NCBI GenBank assembly: GCA_031270825.1 | Contig: JAISXH010000049.1 | Location: forward strand, 37,521 to 101,520 | Origin: Bifidobacteriaceae bacterium | Lineage (GTDB): Bacteria > Actinomycetota > Actinomycetes > Actinomycetales > WQXJ01 | DNA length: 64,000 nt | Direction: 5' to 3' | In this document: positions 41,178 through 51,200 of the stretch, piece after piece | Layout: every line of letters starts with the position of its first letter | Position numbering within the stretch: the first letter of the stretch is position 1 | Notes under the pieces: generated by a model | The model's database searches: none | What the model saw: the letters and a program-made list of their open reading frames with translations, nothing else | Told to the model about the DNA's origin: nothing | Translations under genes and position numbers: made by a program

Positions 41178-42119
41178 ATGGGGCACTCACGCAACCACAT
41201 GCCGCCAAGCGGCGGAGACGGCGAGGAAACGCCCAAGCGGCGCGCCTCTAACCGGCGCCGCCTCGCCTGGGCCTTGGGCCTGGCTGGGACTGTGCTGGTG
41301 GTCGAAGTGGTGGGCGCCATCTGGACCGGCTCGCTGGCTCTGCTAGCCGACGCGGGGCACATGGCAGCCGATTCAATAGGACTGGTGTTCGCATTGGTGG
41401 CTTCGGCCTTGGCCGGAACCGAGCCGACGCCCAAACGCACCTACGGCCTGAAGCGGGTGGAGGTGCTGGCCGCCCTGTCCAATGTCTTGATCGTGGTCGC
41501 CATCGCGGTGGGAGTCGGCGTGGGGGCGGTCGAGCGGCTGTTCGAGCCGGCCGAGGTGCAGGCCAATCCGGTCTTGGTGCTGGCGGCGATCGGCCTGCTG
41601 GCGAACGTCATCTCGCTGGTGATCTTGCGGGCGGGCGCCAAAGAATCGATCAATCTGCGCGGAGCCTACCTCGAGGTGATGGGCGACTCGCTGGGCTCGC
41701 TGGCGGTGATCGCGTCTGCGGCGGTCATCGCCTGGACTGGCTGGATGCGGGCGGACGCGGTGGCTTCGCTGGTGATCGCCGGGCTGATCCTGCCCCGCTC
41801 CTACGCGCTGGCGCGCGATGTGGTCCGGGTGTTGCTGGAAGCCACCCCGGAAGATGTCGACCTAGAGGAGCTGCGCCGCCACTTGGAGGAACTGCCAGGG
41901 GTGGTTTCGGTCCACGACCTGCACGCTTGGACCATCACGTCGGGGCTGAAGTCGTTGACGGCGCATGTCGTGGTGGCGCCGGAACGATTCAACCCCCAGG
42001 CTTATCACGAACTGTTGGACCAACTTTCGGATTGTTTGGCGGGCCATTTCGACTTGACTCATTCGACCTTCCAGATCGAGCCGGCCGAGCATTCGGAACC
42101 CGCCGGCCTGCACCCGTGA
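41178..42119 (+). CDS. Cation diffusion facilitator (CzcD-like divalent metal exporter)
   Basis: 313-aa inner-membrane antiporter exporting Zn-type divalent metals against protons. Six helices: the second holds LLADAGHMAADSIGLVFALV (HxxxD metal site) and the fifth GAYLEVMGDSLGSLAVIASA, where the first ligand position is Glu rather than the His of many CzcD proteins. The C-terminal cytoplasmic domain (PGVVSVHDLHAWTITSGLKS) is typical. I chose the ATG at 41178, which gives the usual MGHSRNHMPP start; an extended reading frame lacks family resemblance. Confidence 0.93.
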   Translation: MGHSRNHMPPSGGDGEETPKRRASNRRRLAWALGLAGTVLVVEVVGAIWTGSLALLADAGHMAADSIGLVFALVASALAGTEPTPKRTYGLKRVEVLAALSNVLIVVAIAVGVGVGAVERLFEPAEVQANPVLVLAAIGLLANVISLVILRAGAKESINLRGAYLEVMGDSLGSLAVIASAAVIAWTGWMRADAVASLVIAGLILPRSYALARDVVRVLLEATPEDVDLEELRRHLEELPGVVSVHDLHAWTITSGLKSLTAHVVVAPERFNPQAYHELLDQLSDCLAGHFDLTHSTFQIEPAEHSEPAGLHP

Positions 42120-42152
42120 ACGATTCCACGAGTCGCCGCGAAGGTGGCGACC

Positions 42153-43841
42153 TCACGAGTACCGCCTCTTGAGGCGGCATTCCAGTTCCTCCAGACTCAA
42201 GTGCTGCGTCTCTGGCACAAAGACGATTGAGAACACAATTGTGGCCACGTTGACGCCGGCGAAGATCGCGAAGGTCGCCCCGCCGCCCAGGTTCGCGATC
42301 ATGATCGGGAAGACTGCGGTGATCACGGCGTTGGCGACCCACAGACACAGGACGGCCAATCCCATCCCGAAGCCGCGGATCGACATCGGAAAGATCTCCG
42401 AGAGCAGGACCCAGTTGGCGGGCGCCTGCAGCCCTTGGTTGAAGAGCAGGAACAGCATCATGGCCGCGAGCACGCCGTAAGAGCCGGCCGCCGAGGGCGG
42501 ATTGGCCGGATTCGGATCTCCGCCGGCTAGAAGGTGCGGCTGCACTGAAGTCCAAAAGACCAGCGCGATCACAGTGAGCGAGAAGGTGATTCCGATTTGG
42601 CCCGTGATCAGCATGCGTCGGCGCGGCATTCGACCCACCAGCCACAGGCCGCAGGCCGATCCGATCACCGACACGACACCGTTGGCGACTTGGGCGGTTA
42701 TCGACGCGATGCCGCCCGCGCCGGTCGCCATCAGAATCTTGGGCGCGTAGTACATGACTGTGTTGATGCCGGTGGTTTGTTGCAGCACCGCGATTCCCAC
42801 GCCCACCAGCACCACATGGCGGATCCAGCGGACCCGCAAACAGCGCCAGCCATTCCTGGGCAGGCCGGCCGCGTCGGACCGAGCTTTGACAAGGTCTGCC
42901 AGTTCTTGCACGATGCCGCCGTCGCCGGCCCGGCGCACCTCTTTCAGCGAGCCGATCGCGCCGATTAGGTCGCCTTTGGCGGCTTGCCAGCGCGCCGACT
43001 CCGGCATGCGGCGCATGCCGATCCACAAGAAGACCGCCGGGACCGAGCACAGGGCCAGCATCGGGCGCCAGGCGGTCGGCTCATGCATGGTGTTGGCGAT
43101 GACCGCGTTGGCGGTGAACGCCAGCATCTGCCCGGTCACGATCATGAGCTGGTCGACCGCGACCATGGTGCCGCGCCGCGCCTTGGGAGCGGTCTCCGAC
43201 AAGTAGACCGGGACGGTGGTTGAGGCGCCGCCAACCGCCAAGCCCAGCGCGAACCGGAAGACAAGCATGATGTGCAGGCCTGGCGCCAGCGCCTGGCCGA
43301 GGGCCGCGAACAGGAAGACCACGGCCATGGTCAGAATGCCGCGCCGCCGCCCCAGGCGGTCGGACAGTCTGCCGCCCAGAACCGCGCCGAAGGCGGCGCC
43401 GAACAGGAGGACCCCGCCCACCAGGCCTTCCTGGGCCGGGTCGATCCCTAGGCCTCCCCGCGAGCGGGATTGCTCCATGTAGGGCAGCGCCCCGGAGATG
43501 ACTCCCGTGTCGTAGCCGAACAGCAGTGATCCCAGGGTCGCCGCCCCGGCGATCACTTTGAGTGATCGGGGCTTTCCGGACGGCGGCGTGCGGGCGACCA
43601 GTTCCCCCAGGCGGCGGGTGGCGTCGTGTGGTTTGGCCTGGCTCACCTGGTCAGGTGGCTCGGTGCGGGCGTGGTGAGCGGCATCGTCTGTCTTGGCGCG
43701 GCTCTTCGGGCTGGCCGGCTCGGCGCGGGCGTGGCAAACGGCATCGTGCGTCTCGGCGTGGCCTGCGGGCTCGTGTGGTTTGGCGTGGCTCGCCTGGTCA
43801 GGTGGCTGGGTGCGGGCATGGCGAGGAGAATCGTGTGGCAT
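42153..43841 (-). CDS. Sugar-porter MFS transporter with His-rich N-terminal repeats
   Basis: 562-aa proton-coupled sugar permease of the sugar porter (xylose/arabinose/glucose) family. Conserved: GSLLFGYDTGVISGALPYM, GGRLSDRLGRRRG, the MRRMPESARW loop, LQQTTGINTVMYYAPKIL, and FVPETQHLSLEELE at the end. The first 80 residues are an unusual cytoplasmic extension rich in His, Ala and Pro with repeats such as HARTQPPDQASHAKPHE and HHARTEPPDQVSQAKPHD. ATG at 43841 has CCAGGA upstream. Substrate not determinable; transcribed away from galE. Confidence 0.9.
   Translation of the reverse strand: MPHDSPRHARTQPPDQASHAKPHEPAGHAETHDAVCHARAEPASPKSRAKTDDAAHHARTEPPDQVSQAKPHDATRRLGELVARTPPSGKPRSLKVIAGAATLGSLLFGYDTGVISGALPYMEQSRSRGGLGIDPAQEGLVGGVLLFGAAFGAVLGGRLSDRLGRRRGILTMAVVFLFAALGQALAPGLHIMLVFRFALGLAVGGASTTVPVYLSETAPKARRGTMVAVDQLMIVTGQMLAFTANAVIANTMHEPTAWRPMLALCSVPAVFLWIGMRRMPESARWQAAKGDLIGAIGSLKEVRRAGDGGIVQELADLVKARSDAAGLPRNGWRCLRVRWIRHVVLVGVGIAVLQQTTGINTVMYYAPKILMATGAGGIASITAQVANGVVSVIGSACGLWLVGRMPRRRMLITGQIGITFSLTVIALVFWTSVQPHLLAGGDPNPANPPSAAGSYGVLAAMMLFLLFNQGLQAPANWVLLSEIFPMSIRGFGMGLAVLCLWVANAVITAVFPIMIANLGGGATFAIFAGVNVATIVFSIVFVPETQHLSLEELECRLKRRYS
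43630..43830 (-). repeat. Tandem repeats encoding the His-rich extension
   Basis: Copies of a unit containing CACCTGGTCAGGTGGC or CGCCTGGTCAGGTGGC, GTGCGGGCGTGG or GTGCGGGCATGG, and CGGCATCGT recur at about 43645 and 43790, with degenerate ones between. They encode alternating HAR-, QPPDQ- and AKPHD-type segments. Confidence 0.75.
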
Positions 43842-43950
43842 GGCGCCAATCCTGGCTCGGTCCTGTTCAGGGCCGCCCACGCGCCTCGACCTGGCCTGAA
43901 TGCTGGACGCCCCGCCGCCGGGCCCAGACGGGTGGTCTTAGGGTTAGTCC

Positions 43951-43956
43951 TAGTGT
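43951..43956 (+). promoter_or_regulatory. Candidate leaderless -10 box of galE (TAGTGT)
   Basis: TAGTGT ends seven bases before the galE ATG at 43964, spacing that fits a leaderless transcript. No ribosome binding site precedes the start codon. Confidence 0.45.
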
Positions 43957-43963
43957 TAACCGT

Positions 43964-44953
43964 ATGTTGATTTGTGTCACCGGCGGGGCCGGGTACGTCG
44001 GAGCGCACGTGGTCAGGCTGCTGCAGCAGGCCGGCCTCGAGGTGATCGTGATTGATGACCTCTCCTACGGCGACGCCACCCGGGTCGGCTCCGCCGAATT
44101 GGTCCAACTGGACTTGGCCGACACGGCCGAGCTCCCCCGGCTGCAGGCGGCGTTGGACGGCTGCACGGCGGTGGTGCATATCGCGGGGCGCAAACAAGTC
44201 GGCGAGTCGGTCGAACGCCCGGCTTGGTACTACCAACAGAACGTCGGCGGAATGGCGAACTTACTGTTGGCGATGCAGGCGCAAGATGTCGACCGGCTGG
44301 TCTTCTCGTCATCGGCGGCGGTTTATGGACAACCAAGCGTGGGACAAGTACGTGAGGATCTGGACCTCAAACCGATCAATCCCTACGGCGAGTCGAAGCT
44401 GATCGGGGAGTGGCTGGTCCGCGACGCGGCCCGGGCCTGGGGCCTGCGCGGCGTCAACTTGCGCTATTTCAACGTGGCCGGGGCCGGCTGGGAGGAATTG
44501 GGCGACCCGGCGGTCTTGAATCTGATTCCCATGGTTCTGGAGAAGCTATCCGAGGGCCGGCCGCCGGCCGTCTTCGGCGGCGACTATCCCACCGCGGACG
44601 GCACTTGCGTGCGTGACTATATCCACGTGATCGACATCGCCACGGCCCATATGATCGCGCTGGATTATCTGGACCGGGACCAGCGCCCATTTGACTCTTT
44701 CAACGTTGGCACCGGCGCCGGCGCCTCCGTCCGCCAGGTCATCGAGATGATCGGCGAGGTCACCGGGCTAGACACAACGCCAGCGGTCAAGCCGCGTCGA
44801 CCGGGCGATCCGGCTGTGCTGATCGGGGCCGTGGACCGGATCGAGCAGACCTTCGAATGGAAGGCGCAACACGACCTGCGCTCGATCATCGACTCGTCCT
44901 GGCGGGCCTGGCAGGCCGGCCCCAGGCGCATCGCCTCAGGCGCGGGACGTTAG
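43964..44953 (+). CDS. galE: UDP-glucose 4-epimerase
   Basis: 329-aa NAD-dependent enzyme interconverting UDP-glucose and UDP-galactose. The Rossmann loop is at the very start (CVTGGAGYVGAHVVRLLQQA), followed by VIDDLSYGDATRVG, the catalytic Ser in VFSSSAAVYGQPSVGQV, YGESKLIGEWLVRD (YxxxK) and YPTADGTCVRDYIHVIDIA, the substrate-binding signature of GalE. It could supply UDP-galactose for the galactofuranosyl-type transferase in the window, but it is not linked to it. Start fixed by the conserved N-terminus. Confidence 0.95.
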   Translation: MLICVTGGAGYVGAHVVRLLQQAGLEVIVIDDLSYGDATRVGSAELVQLDLADTAELPRLQAALDGCTAVVHIAGRKQVGESVERPAWYYQQNVGGMANLLLAMQAQDVDRLVFSSSAAVYGQPSVGQVREDLDLKPINPYGESKLIGEWLVRDAARAWGLRGVNLRYFNVAGAGWEELGDPAVLNLIPMVLEKLSEGRPPAVFGGDYPTADGTCVRDYIHVIDIATAHMIALDYLDRDQRPFDSFNVGTGAGASVRQVIEMIGEVTGLDTTPAVKPRRPGDPAVLIGAVDRIEQTFEWKAQHDLRSIIDSSWRAWQAGPRRIASGAGR

Positions 44954-45263
44954 GCGCGCCTGGCTGCCTGGTCCTGCGACCGGGCGCCGGCGCCCGTATA
45001 CGCCGACTGCCCTTGTGCGGAGTGCCCCCTGTGCCGAGCGCCCCAAGCCCACCGCTACCTGAACGTTTCCTGAGTACTAGCTGAGTGTTGGCTGGGAGTT
45101 ACCAGAAAGGGGCCTGTCCCCATTTTGGTTGGGGGTAGGTAGTAGTGCCCAGAGGGCGGGGTGGTTGGGGGATGGGCGTCGGTATGGTGTCGGCAATGTA
45201 GGCTCAAGTGTTGGAACGCCACTGCCCAGTCGGCCGCCACGCCGAGAATACCGAGGAACACCG
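44954..45263. other. 310-bp gap upstream of the giant surface-protein gene
   Basis: Contains the 38-bp repeat at 45092-45129 and otherwise GC-rich sequence. A promoter for the 10-kb gene presumably lies here but I cannot place it with confidence. GAGGAA just before 45264 is its ribosome site. Confidence 0.5.
45092..45129 (-). repeat. Palindromic 38-bp element, copy 2
   Basis: CTGGGAGTTACCAGAAAGGG then GCCTGTCCCCATTTTGGT is the exact reverse complement of 34611-34648. It sits 134 bp before the giant gene's start codon. Confidence 0.9.
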
Positions 45264-48200
45264 ATGTCCGCTTCTGCCCCCCCAAACTGTCATTCCCCGA
45301 ACCGCTTTGAGGCGCTATCGCGCCGGTTCAAGTCGAGACGCTGGGCTAGGCCCATGGCCATGGCGGTGGCCTTCGCCACCGCCGTCACCTCGGTGGTTGT
45401 GCTGCAGAGTTGGCACAGCGCCGAGACCTCGCAGGCGGTGACCTACAACGTCACGAACTGGAATGCCGACGGCGAGTTCTTCCAAGACGAGTTGTGGGTG
45501 GTCGGCGACGGCAGCGCGTACTACAACCCTCACGTCATCTCCGCGCCGTGGAACGCCACCAGCGCGGACTTCATAGGCCGCCTCAACCCGGGCTATGACA
45601 AGACGGGAGCCGTTGATGGAGGCGCTTGCAGCGGCGTCTGGTACAACCTGGCGATGGGGCCGCTGTTGATCGGCGAGGGCGACAGCCGGATCGCTCACCT
45701 GGGCTGGAATTCGACCGGTGGGAACGGCGGCCTGGTCTTTTCCGGTGACGGCAACTGTTACTCGGTCAGCGACGTCACCCCGTCGCCGTACACGGGCGGG
45801 AGTTTCGACACGACTTGGGGTGGTGAAGTCAACCAGAAGACCGGCGAGGTCTACTTGATCAACGCCCCGGCGCAGGTCTTCGACGGCGACGCCAACGATA
45901 ACAATCCGCTATTCAACATTGTCAAAGTCTCAACCGCCGCCAGCGGATCCGACGACTACGTCGTCACTCGGTTGGCGGCCTCCCCGGCCACTCCGCCGGC
46001 CGCTGGAGCGCAAACCCTCGCCGCCGCCGCAATCGCCGCGGGCAAGGTCCCCACCTCCGCCAACCCGCTCACAGATAACTGGTTGCTCGGCTCCGACATG
46101 GCTATCGACGCCAACGGCAACGCCTACCGTGTGGCGCGTTACAGCACGAGCGGCGCGAACACGCCGGTTGATTACTGGGCGCTGATTCGCTTCAACATCC
46201 CCCGCAATCAGGACGGCACTCCCCGTTCAGAGGGCTGGACCTACAACGTTGTGAAGATCTTTGATGACGCCGCGGTCGACAATGTTTGGGCCATGGCTTT
46301 TCTGAACGGAGCGCTGTACACCGGGCACTCCAGCGATGAGATCATGCGTTGGGACACACTTTCAGGGGCGAACGAGGGGCTTGGCACTTTCGCTCCGGTG
46401 CTTGACTTCGCGGCGGCGCAGATGGCGCCCGTTATCGAGGGCCGGGTCTACCGCGATGTCAACGGCGACGGAGTGATCACCGACGGCACGGACAGCGGGC
46501 TGGGCGGTGTGGTGCTGGAGGTCTGGCAGGAGAGAGGCAGCGGTGTCGCACCGGAATTCCGGGGCACCTTGACGACAGACAGCGACGGGTCCTATTCCGC
46601 GCTGTTGCCCTCAGCCAGCGACAGTTTCTACATCAGACTGCGGCCCACCACGGTGGACGGCATCAACGCCGGCCAATCTTATGCTTCGGCCGGCAGCTAT
46701 CAGTCCGGCCAGAGCGCCGCCAATGTGGTGACGCCGCTTTGCTTCAGCGCCGAAGGGAATTACCGGCCCCTGACGTCTTCCGGCCCCTGCCGGGGGGCCA
46801 GGGCGGACGGGATCGACCCGCCCACGGTGACCAGCCCGATTGCGACCGCAGGCGGCGCCAACACCGTCACCAAGATCGAAATGAACTCCGACCAGGCTGT
46901 GGTGACCGCCGATTTCGGCCTCAGCACCGGCCTGTCCTGGGGTGACGCGCCGGACACCTATAAGACCTCCAACGCGGGCGGCGGACCGTACGGTGCCCCC
47001 GACGCGCTCTATCTGGGCGAGAAACTCGAACATTACGCGGATGGCGAGCCCGGCCCGGCGGCATCGGCCCACGATGCCAGCGACGACGGGCTCTACTTCA
47101 CCCCGAAGCGGGATGACGCCACCTACCAGGCATCGGATTGGGTGCTGGCGCAAAATCAGATCCTGGTGCCGGGCGGCCAATACCGCTTCCGGGCGAAGGT
47201 GTCTGGCGCCGCCGCGGCCGCCGCCACCGCCAAAGCCTGGCTGAGCCCGCTAGACGGGGGCCAGGCGGCGTCCACCCTGGCGGACACCATCCTCAGCGGC
47301 ACTCCGGATGCCAACGGTTACGTCTACGGCGACTACACCGCGGCGACCACCGCGCCGGCGAACAAACTGGCCAACATCTACGCCCGGGCCAGAGTCGGCC
47401 AGGACTCCGCCTTCACCTCCGATTCTCGGGGCGTGGGCGACCCGGCCACCTCGGCCTGGGTGCCGCGCGGAGACATCGAGGACTACCGTTTGGCGGTCGC
47501 CAATGGCGTCTTGCGCATCAAGGTCCGGACGCTGGCCGGCTATGCCGCCTGGGTGGGCCTGGGGTTCGACAACGTTCTGGACACCGCGCCGTCGCAAACC
47601 AGCTTCTTCATCCTGACCCAGGCCGACGGCACCTTTGTGCGGTCTCCTGCCCCCCTGGCGATCAACGACTTGTCGCGAATGGTCGCTATCAACGCCTTGG
47701 GCGTTGGCCAGTATGGCACTGGTCTGTTGAACGGTTGGAAGCTGCTGCCCAGCGGCTCGACGTGCTACGACTCGACCACCGGGGCGGTCCTCAACTACCA
47801 TTTCAGCGGCGGAAGCATGAGGATGGAGAACTTGTCCGCGGGCGCCACCCGAGACATCACCTGCGAGCTGACCTTCGGGCCCTCGGTCTCCTATCTGTAC
47901 TCGAGCCTCGAGGTGACGCCGACGCCTAGTGCCGACAGTCCCTTAGCCATCGGCGTTGACACGTATCAGGTCAAGGTCATGGGCAAGAACCTGATCAATC
48001 GGGCGGAGGGCCTGCCCGTCGTAGTGCCGGCAGCGGGCGAGGAGGTCGCCATCAGGGTGGGCCCCGCCTCCCCGGATCCCAACTTGGCCGGCGGCGCCAG
48101 CGCGGATGGCGCTTCCTTCACCGTGAATTCCGGCCAAACCTACACCTGCGTCCTGGACGAACAAGGCGAATGCTTTGTGACGGTTCAGGGGACCCACCGC

Positions 48201-51200
48201 GGTCACTACATTGTCTCCGCCACAGGTGAGAGCGGGACCCAAAGCGTCGGTTCGGAGGACCTCTATTTCGCTGAAGGCCCTCCCAGCAGTGATGAGTCCT
48301 ATGCCTCGATCACCCAGACCGCCGACCAGCTGGCCAACCACGGCGCGCCCGGAAGCGTTCCGGGCGACTGGGGTCGCCAGACCATCACGGTCTCCGTCCG
48401 CGATTCGCTCCAGCAACCGGTGACCAACGCGGCCGGCGCCTTGTCAGTGGCCGCGGCTGCAACCGATCCGTGGAGTGGCGAAGGTCTCGCCTTCTCCAAC
48501 AGCGGAGTGTTCGCCTGCTCCGAGACGCCCGTCGAAGGGGCCTGCTATTCCGGCGATTATGAGATCGTGGTCTATTCCGCCAGGGCGGGTGAGCGCCAAC
48601 TGGTGGTGACCCAGGGAACCGGCGCGAGCGCTTTCGCAGTCAAGAACATTTCCGGCTCGACCACCATCTTGAGGGCGCCGTACACCACGCCGCCGGTGAG
48701 CTCGTCCGATTCGACCTTGATCGTGACGCCTTCGACCCCGGTCGACGATCCAGACAGCCGCACCGACGTCGCCGATGGCGTGCCCAGCTCTATTGACGCC
48801 GGCTCGGCTTACACCGTCGTGGTGACAACCTGGGACGCCGGGCGCAACAACAAGGTCGGCGGCGTCCCGGTGACGCTGGAGCTGACCGGCGCCGAGTGCC
48901 ATGCTTCCTTCTCCGGCGGCCAGACCAGTGTCTCCGGCAGCACCGCCGCCTCGGGTGACGCCTCGGCGTTGGGACGCTTCACCACCACGGTCAGTTCTGA
49001 CCAAGTCGGCCTGTGCACGTTGACGGCCAGGCTCTCCAGTGGCCAGGACGCAGTGGCCGGTTCGCCCAAGACCCTGCGCTGGGGCGATCCGACCGTCAAC
49101 CCGGGAGACCCGAACACCTGGTTCGACGTCAGCGCCGATGAGGTCATCGCCGACGGCAACCACTTCGGCACCGTGACCGTGTCGCTTTACGGCACCAACG
49201 GCCTGCCGGTGACCACCGTCACCGACCTCGCCGGCAGCGGCCCCGCGGGCGAAGGCGTCACCGTGGGCGCCTTCACGCATCAAGGCGCCGGCATCTACAC
49301 CGCGACCTTCAGCGGCACCGAGACCGGCGAGAAGCTGATCGCGGTCCTCCAAGGCGCCTTGGTCATCTCGGTCAAGGCGAACACCGGCAACGACACGGCT
49401 AACCTCATCCCCGGTCCGGGTTCGGCCGAAGACTCTTGGTTGGTTCAACCGACTGATTCGGCTGTGGCCGACGGCGCCCATCCGATCACCATCGGCGCCC
49501 GCGTCTTCGACGAAAACGGACACCCGGTCGATCGCGGCGCGGTCTTCTTCACCATTGCAGCCGACCTCAACGTCGGCGCGACTCCAGGACCGGCCACGAT
49601 CGAAGCCTCGATCAACGCCGATGGCTGGGCCGAGATCCAAGTCACTTCGCGCAAGGCGACCTCAGTCCATGGCGCCTATGTGGTCACGGCCACAGTCGGC
49701 AACACGGCCATCACCACTGTCCTCGATCAGGCCGAGACCAGCGAGGTGCGTCGAAACGGCGAAGTCAACCCGGTTTTCACGGCCGGTGATCCAGACCCGT
49801 TGAAGTCTGTTCTGACGGTTCCCACAGCTGTGGGTGGCGCCACCAAGGTGGCCGACGGCCAACAGGAGCATCGCGTCCAGGTGCTGGTCAGGGACAGTAA
49901 CGACAACCCGGTGGAGGACGTGCTGGTCCAGTTCGATTACACCTGCACCGGTCAGGCCGGCTACACCTGCTCTGGCAGTTGGACCGGCGCTCGCACCGGA
50001 GCGGACGGGATCGCTTACCACGACTGGTCCACGGTCAAAGTGTCAACCTGGACGATCGCCGGCCTGCTGGGCGGCGTCGAGGTGGCCGGTTCGCCCGGCA
50101 GCGCCACCTTCCGGCCGGGGCCGCCGGTGGTCGGACCGGGGCTGACCCGCCTGGAGTCGCCGCAAACGGCCGCCCGGGCCGACGGCTCGGACACCCAAAC
50201 GGCGCTGGCCTATGTGACCGACGCCCAAGGCAACGCCATCCCCAACGCCAATGTGACCTTCACCATTCCGGCGGGCGTGACCGCGAACGGGCTGACCGGG
50301 CCGGGATCGACTACCCCCGTCCCCACCGACGCCGATGGGATCGCCCGCCTGGTCGCGGTGTCGAGCCTGGTCGGCGTCTACCAGGTCACCGCCAGCGTCG
50401 CCACCGATGCTGGCCCGTTGGCGATCTCTCAGGGATCGCCCGCCGAAATCGAGTTCACCAACACCCAACTGGACCTGGCCAACTCGGTGCTGACTGTCAC
50501 CACCGCTGCGGCCCTCAAGACTGTGCGCACCGAGCACCACCAGGTCAAAGCCGATTTGGTGGACACCACCGGACAGCCTTATCAGCCGGCCACGGCAGTG
50601 GTGTTCTGGTATCGCCTGGGCGCCAGCGGTGATTGGACCAACGGGGCGACCTTGACGACTTCCGCGGGCATCGCCACGTGGACCGCCTTCACGGTCGCCA
50701 TCGCCGGGACCTACCAGGTCCGGGCGACCGTCGACGGGGTCCAGGTGGGTTCGGTCCAAGAGGCCCGCTTCGGGCCCGGGCCAGTCGATCCGGCCACGAC
50801 GCTGGCCTCGCTGACAGTCGACTCGGTGCCACGCGCGAACGATGGCGTGGCGGCGGTCCCAGCGACAATGAAAGCCCAGGACGCGGACGGCAACCCCGTC
50901 CGGGGTGTGACCTTGAATTTCGAGCTGCTTTACAGCGGGAACGGCGCGCTCTTCACCTCGACAGCGGCCAAGACGGCATCGGGCGTGTCTGGTGACGACG
51001 GGCTGGTGCGAGTCGACATAACGTCCCTCTACGAAGGCCGTTTCGACGTTCGCGGCCAGATCGGCGCCGATGTCTCGGGCCAGCCGTACCCCCAGGCGAA
51101 CTTCTCCGTCGACGTCGCGGATCCCGCCCGTTCAAACTTCACCGTTGCCAGGACCAGCACAAACGCTTCGCCGACCAAGGCTTATGCGGACAACGCCGAC

